Shown here: piece by piece, positions 1 to 11,446 of the stretch | How the letters are laid out: each line of letters begins with the position of its first letter | How positions within the stretch are numbered: the stretch's first letter is position 1 | Assembly (NCBI GenBank): GCA_029378245.1 | Contig: JARKIF010000037.1 | Location: forward strand, 372,001-436,000 | Reading direction: 5' to 3' | DNA from: Roridomyces roridus | Lineage: Eukaryota; Basidiomycota; Agaricomycetes; Agaricales; Mycenaceae | Length of the DNA stretch: 64,000 nucleotides | The notes under the pieces: generated by a model | What the model was told of the DNA's origin: nothing | The model's input: the letters and a program-made list of their open reading frames with translations, nothing else | Databases searched by the model: none | Translations under genes and position numbers: made by a program

Positions 1-955
1 ATAGCGAGTTTTTCGACCTGTACCTGGAAAGTTCATGCGGATCGTCGTCGATACCTGCAAAGATGGCTTTCGGAGACCAGGCGAGCAAACCGGTTTATCC
101 AGGAGTTGACGAGGTGATACTAGAAGGGAGGAACGATGCGATTGTGGCTGAAAGTGTCGTATGCCAGTGCAACTAGCGTGGATTCAGGAAGTTCGTTCAA
201 GACGTTCCGCTGGCTACCAGCAGAGGACAGCGCAGTAACTCACACCACACACCAATGACCGAGAAGCTGTGAAATCAGAAAGCCTCGAGAGTCGAATATT
301 CGATGTGGCATACCGGCAAGCTCCGAGCTGGCAGAATCTGGACCGGAAGAAAGCTCAACTGAGACGGAGTCTCATGGAGAGAAGAATCACAGGTTCGGAA
401 TGGGGATCGTGGTGGTACGGAAGAGGGAGAGGTGTTTGGTGGTGTTGCAATTATTGATGTCCGATGCGGATGATCGCCGGCACAGCATTGCGAGTTGCCA
501 GCACGACGGAGTCAAGACTTGTCTCTTACTGGCTACTCCCGATCCCGCTCGATAAGGTCTATCCCGGACAACACCCTCCAGGCCCTCGCCCATAGTGTCG
601 ATGGTCTCGCATGCTACGGTCCAAAAAGCGGACTCCGCGTTCAGGCTTCAGCGGGACAAAGTTGGACAAAGTCGAGTCAATCCTTGACTTGAAGCGCTGA
701 AGGTCCACACGGGGTAATTGGTCTCTCCGCATTCGTTGATGGGCGTCGATCCATTCGACGTTTCCATGACGCTTGGCTGTTTCAATATTCCAATTCGTAA
801 AGGCGGTGCCGGCACACTCCGCCCGGGTTACAGACACTCCAGCGGCCGTTGTAGGTTCACTCGTTCTTAAACCCTGTAGCAAAGGGTCGTTTCTGCATTA
901 ATTCCCTCTTCTTTCCTTCTTCACATCCTCACTCTTCTTCTTACGCTCAACAATA
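1..955. other. Intergenic or unresolved left edge
   Basis: No convincing gene was found here. The short open frames have no recognisable domain and no consistent splice pattern. A stretch near 400-440 (GGTGGTACGGAAGAG) recurs upstream of coiled-coil gene A at about 11343, so part of this region may be a promoter-type repeat from that family. The last 50 bases are pyrimidine-rich and run into the start codon of the next gene. Confidence 0.5.
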
Positions 956-1764
956 ATGGCCGCCACCTCGATTACCACCGTTGATGTCACTGGCAAGTAC
1001 GTATTCTCCTACCGCGTTTCCTTGTAGCATCGGGATTGATGTGCTGCCAGGTTCACGCTGAACAAGACCATGAGCGGCGACATCGGCAAGATCCTCGCCG
1101 TCCAGGGTGTCGGTTGGGCTAAGCGCAAAGCCGCCACCGTCGGCACGATCACCATGTCCATGAAGCACTTCAAGGACGACAGCGGCGTTGAGAACCTTCA
1201 CGTCCATTCCGTGCGTCTCTTTCTTTCGTGCGGTGTTGACACGTGTTTAATTTTGCATCGCTCAGACCGTCGTCGGTGGAATTACTGTTGGGAAGGAGGA
1301 GCGTGTGCTTGACGGTGTAGAGCGCCCCACGGATGACCCCCTCGTTGGCCCCATCGTTAACTGCATGAAGTGCGTTCCCTCTCATTCTCCATCCATGTCC
1401 ATTTATCTAATCCGCGAATAGGCGTGTCGCAGTTGCCGACCTCACCGTCCCTTTCCTCAAAGACGGCTTCACCGCAGATACGGTTGAGAACGGGGTGATT
1501 CACTTTAGCATCAACAGCCAGCCGTCGAACAAGTACAGCTGGAAGCTCAGCCAGGTGCGTCCTCTCTCCCCACTTCCCTCGCCTTCCCTGACGCCGAGTA
1601 GACTTGCGGTCTGCAAGATATCAACGGCGAGCGGCGGTACGTCCACCACCTCAAGATCACCTCACCGACGGAGGACCATGAGGTTCTGCTCGTCTACGAT
1701 TATCGTACGTCCTGGCCTTGTGGTTTGGTTCTAACTAACTGTTGTTGCAGTCGGCCCTGTATAA
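956..1764 (+). CDS. Small conserved fungal protein, 184 residues, six exons
   Basis: Exons by eye: 956-996, 1051-1210, 1266-1369, 1422-1554, 1602-1704 and 1751-1764. They sum to 555 nt, exactly 185 codons with the stop, and every junction is GT-AG. The protein starts MAATSITTVDVTGKFTLNK and contains GGITVGKEERVLDGVERP and a C-terminal INGERRYVHHLKI segment followed by LLVYDYLGPV. I recall this layout from a widespread ascomycete and basidiomycete family of about 150-190 residues with no assigned function, so no function is given. There is no signal peptide or membrane segment; it is probably cytosolic. This is the only intact copy. Relics of its 3' exons lie before NACHT genes 2, 3 and 4 (near 27770, 50445 and 54035), so the gene was the 5' neighbour in the duplicated unit. 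Confidence 0.8.
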
Positions 1765-2406
1765 ACAGATAGATGTAAAATATGAACAGCGATGTACACA
1801 ACTAATTTATTTCCACTGATATCGAACCCCGAATTTGAGCGGTTGATTCAGATCAACGCCGACGTGCCGGGTATTTGGTCGCAAACAATGATGCGCCTCT
1901 TGCTTCTGACCACCACCATCTGGTATGAAATCGTGATTGCGTCCTCACTTGTTCTTTCAATCCCTCTGCGTCTGGTCTTCCTCTGACTCACCGGCGCTTT
2001 CCGAAACGTGGATAGCAACCCATGGGAACAAGACGCTCAAACTAGGCTTATCTCTTCTAGCTCTGGTCTCCAGCGCTTCCAGTCCTCGCTGGTCTTCGGC
2101 ATATCGGACCGGAGCACTGCATTCTAACTTGAACACCACTCTGGCCACTGGCTGGGTTTTCTAAAGGAATGGCTACGCGCCGCTCTCGACCTCGTCTCGA
2201 TACCCTGGTCTTGCTCATCCATGAATACTCGCGGCTATAGTTCGCGCCGTGCACTTGAGCCAACCCCTGTTAACTCACACATTCTGTCTGTCCAAGAAAC
2301 TGCCAGGTGTTAGGTTGTAAATAGGCACCAATCGGAATTACAACGCTATGTGCGTGCGCGTGTCCTCGCCGTAACCACGACCCTTTCTCCTTGCGCCCCT
2401 ACCTCG
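1765..2406 (+). promoter_or_regulatory. Spacer and 5' region of NACHT gene 1
   Basis: No gene seen. The stretch 1779-1918 (CGATGTACACAACTAATTTA, then TTTGGTCGCAAACAATGATG and a run ending CTTCTGACCACCACC) recurs before or after other NACHT genes at about 4621, 49722, 50530 and 54156. Nearer the start codon, TTGTAAATAGGCACCAATCGG at 2311-2331 gives a TATA-like and a CCAAT-like motif. NACHT gene 2 has the same pair at about 28378-28399. Confidence 0.5.
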
Positions 2407-4593
2407 ATGTCTCGCAGGCCGACCAGAAGACCCCCTCGAAGCATCACCATAAACGGTGAGCCAACACCCGGCCGACGGACATCGCCCTAATTCATCCACT
2501 TTTTCAGGTGGTACCGGTGCTCCTGGTGGTCACGGCGAAAACCAGGGAGGGACAGGTGGCTTCGGGCAAGGCCCCACGGTGAATATTAATATGCAACAAA
2601 ACAGGTGCGTTCGTCCTCGACCAGTGACCTCCCTGGTTCTCATGTATGATGCAGAGCAGCAGCGAGGAGCGAGGAGCAAAAAGTGTTGGATGCAATTCCT
2701 CGTGCCGACGCCGGGTATCGTTGCGTGGATGAGCTCAAGAGCAAATTCCTCCCTGGTACCCGTCAGGAACTGTTCGCGGAACTACAGCAATGGCTGAACG
2801 GCCCCGGTCCACGTTCAGTCTACTTTCTCAGTGGTGGCGCTGGACTTGGCAAGTCCTCCATCGCCCACCAACTTTGCACACGCCTCGACAGCTCCACTCA
2901 CGGCCCTCGCCTCGGCGCGTCGTTCTTTTTCGTTCGCGGCAGCGGGGACCTCGAATCTGCGTGGCTGTTCTTTTCCAGCCTGGCGCACCAGCTTGCACTA
3001 TCACAGCCCTCCCTACGCTCTCATATCATCGGCGCTGCCCGCGAGTACCTCAAAGGCGGCTCCCGCCAGCAGATGAAGCACACCTTCGAAGGGCTCTTCC
3101 GCCGCCCTTTCAAAGAGACTGTCGTCACGCTACCGAGGCCAGTCGTCCTTGTCATTGACGGGTTCGACGAATGCAAAGACCGTGAACTTATCCCGGATTT
3201 GCTGGAGTTATTGCTCGAGCTCCCCACCATTCTGCCCGGAATTCGGCTCTTCCTCACGTCGCGCCCAGAGCCGTACATCCAGTCGGTGCTCACCTCTGCA
3301 TCGATGCTCCCAAGCATATCGCACCGCAGTCTCAATGACACGGTGGTCGAATGGGAGGGGGACGTCCGTCTTTACCTGGAGCAGACAGTTCCCAGGATTG
3401 GCCTGTATGGGGACTTTATCCGCAACAATCCTTACCAGCTTGAACGTCTCATTAAGCGTGCGGCGGGCGTCTTCAACTTTGCGCGAGTCGCCGTAAAGTT
3501 TCTGGATACATACCGCGACCACCCGGATCCCTGGGAGCCATTCAAACTCCTTCTCTCCCCTGGAGGCACCGGCCTTTCTGCTCTTGACGCCCTCTATCTC
3601 CAGATCTTGTCGTCGGCTTTCCCACCGCAAGAGTGGACTATTCCTCTGTGGGCTGCAGCGCTTCGCTCCTTTCTCGTCTTGATCGCACTATCCCGCAAGC
3701 CACTCTCACCAGACGCAATGGCATTATTCAAACTGGAAACTCCAATCACCAAGGCTGATATTATCTGGATGACCGACCGGCTGCGTTCAGTCCTGTTGAT
3801 CAACTCGAGTGGCTGCATCGTGCCTCTCCACGCCACCTTCGCCGAGTTTCTCCTCGACCCGCAGCGCTGTGTGCACGCACTGTACCACGTTGACCGGGCT
3901 GTGGGCAATGCACTCTGGGCATCTGCGTGCATGGGCACCTTCACGGTTCCGATCATCTCAGACTACCTGCGTGCCGGCGCCGGCGCGGACAACTCCCCCA
4001 TCGGCATGTACATGTTGTATTCCCACATCAACTTGGATCACCATCTCTCGGAGGCCCAATTCAACATTTCACTGAAAGGGGATCTCATTCATTTCGTTGA
4101 GACCCAGATGCCGATCTACATGCGGGTTCGCCCAGGGTTTTCCGAGACCTTGCGCAGTATCGCCAGCATTGGGCGCTTGGTGCGGTGGTTTTCGGTGCGT
4201 CAACTCCTCCTTGTATCCCGTCTTTATTCACGGAAAGGACGGTAGGGCGCGCAGGATGGCACCGAAATAATTCTCGAGATCGCCAAATCAGCGACTTACC
4301 ACAACCTGATCTGGACTGGGTACCGCAACCGTCAGTGCCCAGATGTAAGTGCTGTGCTAACCGCCAAGTACGCGCGGAATATACTAAGCTATGGCACGGA
4401 TCTGACGGTCAGTGACGCAGATGTGGCGCGGTTTCGAGCAGCGCATGATGCATTGATGGCTCAGACCCGGGCTGCGGGCCCGGAGGTGGAGGGTCTGTGG
4501 AATCCCAAGCCCCCCGAGCTTATCCCAGTGACGAGGAATCGTCAATATCGAGCGCGTTTAGGAGCGGTTGCTGGACCTCTATACGAATACTAG
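2407..4593 (+). CDS. NACHT gene 1 (type I: Gly-rich N-terminus + NACHT), 677 residues
   Basis: Exons 2407-2455, 2508-2604, 2655-4194 and 4246-4593 sum to 2034 nt (678 codons with stop). Residues about 1-16 are basic. Residues 17-48 are Gly-rich and end FGQGPTVNIN, a style common before NACHT domains in mushrooms. The NACHT NTPase has Walker A GGAGLGKSS (about 109-117), Walker B VVLVIDGFDE (about 212-221) and LTSRP (about 249-253, sensor-like arginine). A helical region follows (LHATFAEFLLDPQRC), then a short C-terminal tail DADVARFRAAHDALM. No WD40, ankyrin or TPR repeats are visible, so this is a short NLR. NACHT proteins of this class are ATP-driven molecular switches in non-self recognition and cell-death signalling (family knowledge); the ligand is unknown. 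Open and apparently intact. Confidence 0.9.
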
Positions 4594-5019
4594 TGTTACG
4601 ATCAATGCCGACTGTTTGGTACCAAATAATGATGCGCCTCTTGCTTCTGACCACCACCTTCCGAGATGAAATTCTCCTCCTGGCTCCCATTTTCCCGACT
4701 CCGCTGAGTGACTTTAGCTCTCCGAATCGTGGATAGCAAGCTTTTTAGTAAGGCTTCTCACGCGATAACACCCTCACGAATCACGATGATTCTTTCGGCC
4801 CGTACCAAGCACTCCTTGTTTCCGGTTCTATTCTCCGCAGGCCCACTCTGACAGCGTGGGAATCCTCTACGTTGAGGACGGATCTCCCACCTTCCCACCG
4901 CTATTTCCGCCATTGGTCAGGTGAGGTCACTCCAGACGCCCATTCGCCGTTCTACTAAATATAAGACGGCTGCCTCGCCGCTCATGCCCAAATATCCCCA
5001 CGACTTGCCTTGACTTGAC
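4594..5019 (+). promoter_or_regulatory. 3' flank of NACHT 1 and 5' region of P450 pseudogene
   Basis: 4621-4658 is another copy of the NACHT-associated spacer. From about 4870 the sequence resembles the proximal upstream regions of NACHT genes 3 and 4 (TCACTCCAGACGCCCATTCG here; TCATTCCACACGCCCATCAC near 54511). A TATA-like motif TAAATATAAG lies at about 4954-4963, about 60 bases before the P450 start codon. Confidence 0.45.
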
Positions 5020-8000
5020 ATGCAAACGCCTTCCACAATTGTCTGGGCTACTGCTGCTGCCGCCGCCGCCGTCGGCGTACTCGTGTATTTACGGACTCGT
5101 CTCCGCCGCGGCGCTACGAGGCTGCCCTTCCCTCCGGGCCCGCCCCAGGATCCAGTGATAGGACACTTGCGACATATACCGCCGGAGCCGTCGTTTTCCA
5201 CGAATGGGCCAAGACTTACGGTAGCTGCCCTGCTCATTTTTATGGATTGAATCTGATGCCCACAGGTGATGTGATGTATCTCGAAGTCCTCGGAAACCCC
5301 ATGATTGTGCTCAACACGGAACAAGTGGCGGTGGACTTGTTGAATAAACGAAGTGCGATATACAGCGATCGGCCGCAGTTTCCGCTCCATGAGATGTACG
5401 TCCTCTAGCTTCTTCCCAGATCCAGCATTTGACTTCACTACTATTAGGATCGGCTGGTCGACGACGCTGAGTCTTATGCCGTATGGAAAACGATTCAACG
5501 TCCATCGACAACTGCACAACGCGTATTTGAATCGCACCAAATGTCGGGAGTACCGACCCATGCAGACGTTGGAAGCACGCACGCTGGCGAAGAATTTGTT
5601 GGAATCTGCACGGGAGAAGTACAACAAACTCGTCAATCGGTGGGTTGATATCTTTGTGACTGAACCCGTCTTTACTGGTGTAGATTTTCGACTGGAGTCA
5701 TCTCGCAGATTGTCGCCGGCCACCGGATCAGCTCAGACGACGATCCGTACATGAAGACCACAGAAGCACTCCACGTATCATTGGGTCGCTTGGGTGTTCC
5801 TGGTACCACGTCCCTCGACTACTTTCCTTTTCGTATGTTCTGCGTCCGCCTCCGCGCCCTGAATTGCGCTGAACTTTTGTCAGTGAGATACCTCCCTGCG
5901 TAGTTCCCGGGTTTTCCATACAGTTCAATTGCTCAAGAATGTCGACCCCGACAAATGGGCAGGGGCGGCGATGTTTGGATCTACAGTTCGTGTCCCTCGA
6001 TCGCGACTTTCTCGTTTTTTTTTTTTTTGAAAACAGATATGGAGCACCGTCACTGTGTTTATCCTAGCGATGCTTCACCATCCCGAATACCAAGCAAAAG
6101 GACAGCAAGAAATCGATTCGGTGGTAGGCAAGGCGCGGTTGCCTGGCTTTGACGATCGAGAGAACCTCCCTTTCGTGGAATGTATCATGCACGAGGTCTG
6201 GGCTTACAGAAACTGCCGCACTGCCGCACCTTTGCCGCAGCAGCTACCGCACTGGACCGCGTGGTGCCGCACTGATGTCACACTACCGCAGTGTCACGCT
6301 TTTGTTCGCAGCTGCGGCAATTTGCCTAAAGGTAGTAGAAAACTTAAAATGAACCAAATGGCACAAATTGTAGCCTACCATGTGGGGACTCTCCCCATGG
6401 TGTCCGTTTTTCAACAGAGTCAGTGTACCGCGAGATAAATCAATTTTAATCAACATCATCAGAACTGGGTATTGTGATCTAGGCGGGTTTCACGGCATGA
6501 ACACGGTGGGGAGTCGTTCAAATTGGCTCATGGTAGGCTGAACTACCTGTGTAAAACAACACTTCCACCAAAGTTAACCAAGAACACTGGCGGTTGACTT
6601 CAGGTAATGTCCGACACTCAAGGCTCGCAGTTGAGTTGAAGTTGAAAGTGCAACAAAGTTTAACCAAGGCTACGAGACGAGACGGCGTGGCAGAACATCA
6701 GGAAAAACTGTCTGATAGACGTTGAATGTGCCCGCGAGAAGCACAGGCGTCGTAAACCTTTGAATCATAACTTGTTTTGCGGCGGTGTGGCCAGCCACCG
6801 AAGTCGAACCTTCTTGTTGCGTTGTTGGGTTCAAGCTCACAGACTGCCGATCGACGACAATCTAATTCACTCCCTTACATCGGCCACATTCACGCTTACA
6901 TCCAGTTTGAAATCCAACCACAACGATGTAGTGCTAGGTAGCCCGTTTCCGCAGCTTCCAAGGCTGTCATTGTACAACTTCTACCGCACAGCTGCCATAC
7001 GGCTACTGAAACTGCCGCTTTCTGTGAAAAACTCGTTGTATTAATCCCAAATCGAATCTCAGAGTACCGTCAACCGTCAACATCCTCAGAGGTGTCGAAC
7101 CGTTGAGACCTGGTTACCTAAAATCACCGTATCTTGGTTTTGAATCTCATCTGATGTAGGAACGGACAGCGGTGGGTTGCGTGAGAATGAACAGACTATC
7201 CAGCCCTGTGTTTACCCCCGAAAAAAAGAAAAATTTGGGAAGAAGCAGCAGTTTCACAACTGCCGCTTCTGGTGTCACACTACCGCAGTGTCACGCCGCT
7301 TAGGTACCGCACTGCGGTGCGGCAGTTACCGCTTTGCCGCAGCTTTTAAAAAGTTGCCGCAACTTTTTCGTTCAGCTGCCGCACTGCAAGTGGTACTTTG
7401 CCGCAGCTGACCGCAAGGTGCCGCACTGGACCGATTTTAGTATGCAAGTATAGTTCAAAAATTGGATAATCTATGTTCGATTCGGGGTTCTTTGGGACTC
7501 CAGATATAATACCTTTACCTAGATGGGTGACTCATGCAGGGAGAAGGCTCCAACTCTATGAGGCATAGTTCAAAAACTAATGAAACGGGCTCAATGGTGG
7601 GTGACTCAGGACTCGAGATACAATAATGTTACATACACCAGTAATTCATGCACGGGGGAGAGTTTGACGATAGAAAACAGCTTGCTGTGAATTTACCTAC
7701 CGCAGCTGCGTGCCGCACCACTACCGCAACTACCGCTGCGGCAGCAGTGCGGTAGTTTCTGTAGGCCCACGAGGTCTTACGGTTCGTCCATTTCTCCTTC
7801 TATCGCGTCATACATGTCATGGGATTCTTCGACGCAGATGGCAGCCACCTACTGAACTAGGTGCGTATCTCCCTCTCTGCGCGACATCCACTGACACGCA
7901 CCCAGGGGTCCCACACAGGCTAATGGAGGACAACGTCTACAAGGGAATGTTCTTACCCAAAGGGAGCACCGTCTTTGCTAATCTTCGGTTCGATTACGAC

Positions 8001-8494
8001 TCTGCTTTGTCTGCCATAGCTCACACTGTGAAATTTCCAGCGCGATGTCCCTGGACGAACGCACGTATTCAGACTCACCATCTTTGCTCCCGGAGAGGTT
8101 TCTCCCCAAACCCGAAGGGAGGGGCGAGCCTCACTTTGCGTCGGTTTATGGATTCGGGCGGAGGTTCGACTCATATTTCCTTGGCTGCCTGCATCACCTC
8201 ACCGAGACGCAGAATTTGTTCAGGCCAACACCTCGCAGACCAATCCCTCTGGATCGCCATCGCCTCCATTTTGTCGACCTGCACGATATCTAACGCTCGC
8301 GATGCGGAGGGTAAACCGATCGTTCCCAAGGCGGGGATGAGCGATGGGGTGTCAAGGTGAGTTTGTTCTCTGGTTGGATTTCAAGAGCTGATCGGAATCG
8401 AATTTGCAGCCATCCGAATGACTTTCCGTTCCAGGTTTCATACCGTGATGACCGTGTTCAAGGGCTGCTTGCGGATTCCATGGTGGAATGCTGA
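5020..8494 (+). pseudogene. Cytochrome P450 (OrdA/CYP-like monooxygenase), disrupted
   Basis: The N-terminus is a membrane anchor (about residues 8-24) followed by a Pro-rich FPPGPPQDP hinge. Later exons give MPYGKRF (C-helix region), the segment leading to VECIMHEV (K-helix; EVLRW after splicing 7782-7829), VYKGMFLPKGS, and a heme loop GFGRRICSG if the last-but-one intron ends at GACGCAG. The last exon ends HPNDFPFQVSYRDDR, stop 8492-8494. Damage: the frame shifts at about 5185-5195; TAG at 5901-5903 replaces the Trp of the usual LPAWFPG; the frame slips again near 5921-5926; the I-helix reads GSTIWS instead of a GxDTT-type motif; and a 1.57-kb transposon sits in the K-helix exon at 6198-7767. 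Such enzymes are ER-bound oxidases of secondary metabolism or xenobiotics (family knowledge). The number of independent lesions makes a functional product unlikely. Confidence 0.85.
6198..7767. mobile_element. hAT-like (or KDZ-like) non-autonomous DNA transposon in P450
   Basis: Both ends carry an imperfect inverted repeat: left CTGGGCTTACAGAAACTGCC, right the complement of GGCCTACAGAAACTACCGCA. The 8-bp CACGAGGT is duplicated on both sides (6190-6197 and 7768-7775), typical of hAT and also of Kyakuja-Dileera-Zisupton elements. The terminal few hundred bases hold more than a dozen copies of CCGCA/TGCGG in both orientations, the kind of subterminal repeat a hAT transposase binds. GTGTCACACTACCGCAGTGT, itself partly palindromic, occurs near 6277 and again near 7271. 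No transposase frame is present. Confidence 0.8.
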
Positions 8495-8720
8495 GGGATG
8501 CACGCGTAGGTATAATAAAGGTTTGACTGGGTCAGTTTGGGGTACCATTTGATCCAGCCGATCAATATTGATGGTTCGGTTTCAACGACTCTGATCCGAC
8601 TCAATTTGTCTGTACGTTCCCTGCCAGCCTTTGGTCTGACTAGATGCATATTTGGCATGATAAGTCGTTACAGACGGTGGAGTTCGCGCAACATCCACTG
8701 TCTCACTGTACTCGGTACTC
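8495..8720. other. Short convergent intergenic region
   Basis: It lies between the 3' ends of the two P450 genes, which converge. No gene, RNA or repeat was recognised. TATAATAAAGG at about 8511 could serve polyadenylation of the upstream gene. Confidence 0.4.
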
Positions 8721-10579
8721 TCACACCGCTCGCCGCTCTATCCCCACCCGACAACGAACCGGCTTCCGCAGAAAGCCTTCCCGGGTCTCCAGCTGGAAAG
8801 AAGCAGAAGATCAGTGCTTTAATTGTTGAACTAAAAAGAAGACTCGCCGGCTCTCCGGGGCTCTCCAACACAAAGTCAAAACTCCGCATGAGCGAGGCTA
8901 TGATAATCGACAACTCGAGCGCCGCGAGGTTTCGCCCGACACAAGCACTGAGAAAACACATAAGCAAACTCGTCGATTCGTCATCCAGGAGTTGGGAACG
9001 CACCGCGGCCCCACCGAGTAGGGATTGAAAGTCCTTTGCATCCCTCCGACTTTGTCTTGTTCAAACCAACGTTCCGGGCGGTAAACCTCCGGATCGGTTC
9101 CCCATACATCTGAGTCTCGGTGTATGGTGTAGCTGGGGACGCTGAGGACGCATCCGGCAGGGAAGAAATGTCCGCAGACAGTCAGGCCCTCTACATTACA
9201 TAAATCAATATCATTTGGGTTTAAGAAAGTTGAAGAGAAAGTACCTTCGGGAACGACACGCGGGAGACCGAGCGAGGAGGTCGAATGCAAGCGGAGAGCT
9301 TCGTTGATACATGCATCGAGATACACCAGGTGTTTGACCTGCTCGCTCGTTGCGATGACTTCTTCACCCGTTCCGATATGTTCGTCCAACTCTGCTTGAA
9401 GACGTGCCTGGACCTTTGGATTGGCTGCCAAATAATACAGTACCGCACACGTCGAACTATAATGTTTTTGAGATTGAGGATACCACATTGTAGAAAGACG
9501 CACTTGGATGTAGTATCCGATCCCGCAACCAAGAACGTCAACGCCTCAGCGGTAATCTCCGACCGCCCCATCGGCTTCCCCTCGTCGTCCCTTCCAGCAA
9601 TCAGCCTACTCAGCAAATCCACTCGATCCGTCTGCACCTCCAGCCGTTTTGCCACAGCCACAATCGAAATCCCCGCCAGCTGCCGAACATTCTGCAGGCG
9701 GGCGCTGAACCACGGAATGCGTACCGCAAGAGGACGCCACCACGCAGGCAACACGCCCATACACATGCTGTATTCCCCTCGTCCGTTGAGCACCGCAACT
9801 CCGGGGATGTGTATAACGTCGGGATTGGTGAAGGCGACGTCGGAGAGAGCTGAAGGATCAGCGGGGACGGGTGCAATGTCTTTCGCAGCAGCGACCATGC
9901 CAAAGGGTGCACCGAATGCGAGGTCTCCGATTATGTCGAACGCGAGGTAGTTCAGCCACGGGAGAGCGTCAAGCCATAAACGACCTCCTCTCCCGAACCA
10001 CCCCTCACCGTCCTCGCCCGCTAGTCCTTTGAGTGCTGCGTCGCAGAGGCGATCCCACTGCCCCATAAGCTGTCGAACATATGTCCGGATGTGGGGTTCG
10101 AATTCGAGTACGTTTCTCTGGGAGAATATGTGCGAGACGATTTTGCGTTTACGGGTGTGCTGCTTGCGGTCCCGTGTGTTCATAACGCCGCGTGTGATGT
10201 TAACAAAGGGGCCGTAAAAGTCGGATTTGAGGGCGCCGCTGCCGTGAGCGTAGATGATGGCCAGCGCTTCGGGGTCGGCGATGGATACTTCGGTGGGTGA
10301 GATGCGGAGGAAGGGACCTGAATGCATTGAACATCTGAGGTTGAATCAAGGACGGAAGAACGTACCGTATCGCTTGTGCATGGCGTGGATGACCTCGGAG
10401 CGATGGCCGCGCTGGGAAATTACTGCCAGCCAGATGTGCGAATACCGGGCGATGACAGGACCAGGATGCTTGCGGATACCGTATGGGTCGATGACGAAAA
10501 GGAGGACATGAGAGAGGACGATTAGAACCACTAGGGCCAGTGGGAGGAGGAGAGTGTAGGGGGTGAGGAAAGACGACAT
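8721..10579 (-). CDS. Benzoate 4-monooxygenase-like cytochrome P450 (CYP53 type)
   Basis: The start (complement of 10577-10579) opens MSSFLTPYTLLLPLALVVL, an ER anchor, then DPYGIRKHPGP. Family blocks follow: ISPTEVSIADPEALAIIYAH, YAHGSGALKSDFYGPFVNI, NTRDRKQHTRKRKIVSHIFS, LNGRGEYSMCMGVLPAWWRP, the I-helix FLVAGSDTTS, the K-helix EALRLH, EVYRPERW and the heme loop YSVGPRACVG (split by an intron). These match CYP53 benzoate para-hydroxylases as I know them. CYP53 hydroxylates benzoate to 4-hydroxybenzoate with a P450 reductase, which feeds aromatic catabolism and detoxifies plant benzoates. The last exon (8721-8802) gives LETREGFLRKPVRCRVGIER and is best reached through a GC-AG intron after VLESPGEP; reading on instead gives an unrelated tail. 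No lesion was seen. Confidence 0.88.
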
Positions 10580-11446
10580 GATTCACTCCCGCCCGAGCTC
10601 TAGGTTTGTACTAATAGTTTCTTGAGTGGCCGCGTTCTCCCAGGTTAAAATATGCTTGTATCATGTGGGTGGCGTCAAAGCCATTTTGAGGCCCAGGGCA
10701 CCTAATTGCGGCCCAAGCAGTGGGAAACGCAGGGATGTTCCTGGCCATGCACGAAGTACGTTGAACTGGGTTGAATGACCGTGCATTGCTCAGTTTATTG
10801 GCCTTGAACACGTTGGTTCCTATCTAAATTCATGAGTCACCGTATGTGAATGGGCTAGATAAGCCAGTCGCTCACGGTCGTCATTGGCCCGAACCCGACG
10901 CCGCAAAGCTTCTCATGTCGCGGGCTGTCATTCAATTCATGTCGACGGAGCTCCAGTCCACAAATATGGGTCGGGCGCCAGCCAGTGATCATAGGTGTCT
11001 TCGTGAACGTCAAAGTCGGAGAGCCGTGTCTGCAGAAGAAGCCGAGAATATGCGGGTTGTCGAGATAAATGTGCGGCAAGGGATGCGGAGATGATTTGGG
11101 TACTGTGAGACTGGAAATGCTCCGAAGTCGTGGAGGAAAACGAGGAGATGACAACAAAGAGAACGAGGAGGGCAAGACGAGAACCCGCCCTGCAGCACAT
11201 GCCGAGGCCGCACGAATGTATTCGAGAGTGACGGACGACAGGCGTGGTTCCCGCACTGCGCGAGAACACCATATCGGCTCGGGAAATTATTCTAGAAGCG
11301 GGTGTAGGCTTCGCAATAGAACTTGAAGGAAAAACGGGACCATGGTGGTACGGAAGAGAAGAGAGTTTGATCCGTATTACCGCGGTTTGGTCGAGCTTGG
11401 TTGATGTACGTAAACTCGCTTTTGTTTCTCGCCGACATCTCAACAA
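10580..11446. other. Intergenic region before coiled-coil gene A
   Basis: It lies between two divergent genes and holds no supported gene. The last about 110 bases (GGTGGTACGGAAGAG, then TGGTCGAGCTTGG, then CATCTCAACAA before the ATG) have counterparts upstream of genes B and C, so a shared promoter and leader is likely. Confidence 0.45.

Noticed and set aside
559..882. A 107-codon minus-strand frame at the left edge
   Set aside because: No domain, no splice partner and no homology that I recognise.
3208..3956. Long antisense frames across the NACHT genes (also 29307-29759, 52332-52646, 57416-57697)
   Set aside because: They recur at the same place in each NACHT copy because the sense strand is conserved; they are shadows.
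6703..6720. CATCAGGAAAAACTG inside the hAT-like element, resembling the X1/X2 terminus
   Set aside because: No matching inverted end or duplication was found nearby; treated as chance.
7776..7860. Apparent frame loss just after the hAT-like element
   Set aside because: A normal intron (7782-7829, GTTCGT to GACGCAG) restores EVLRWQPPTELGVPHR.
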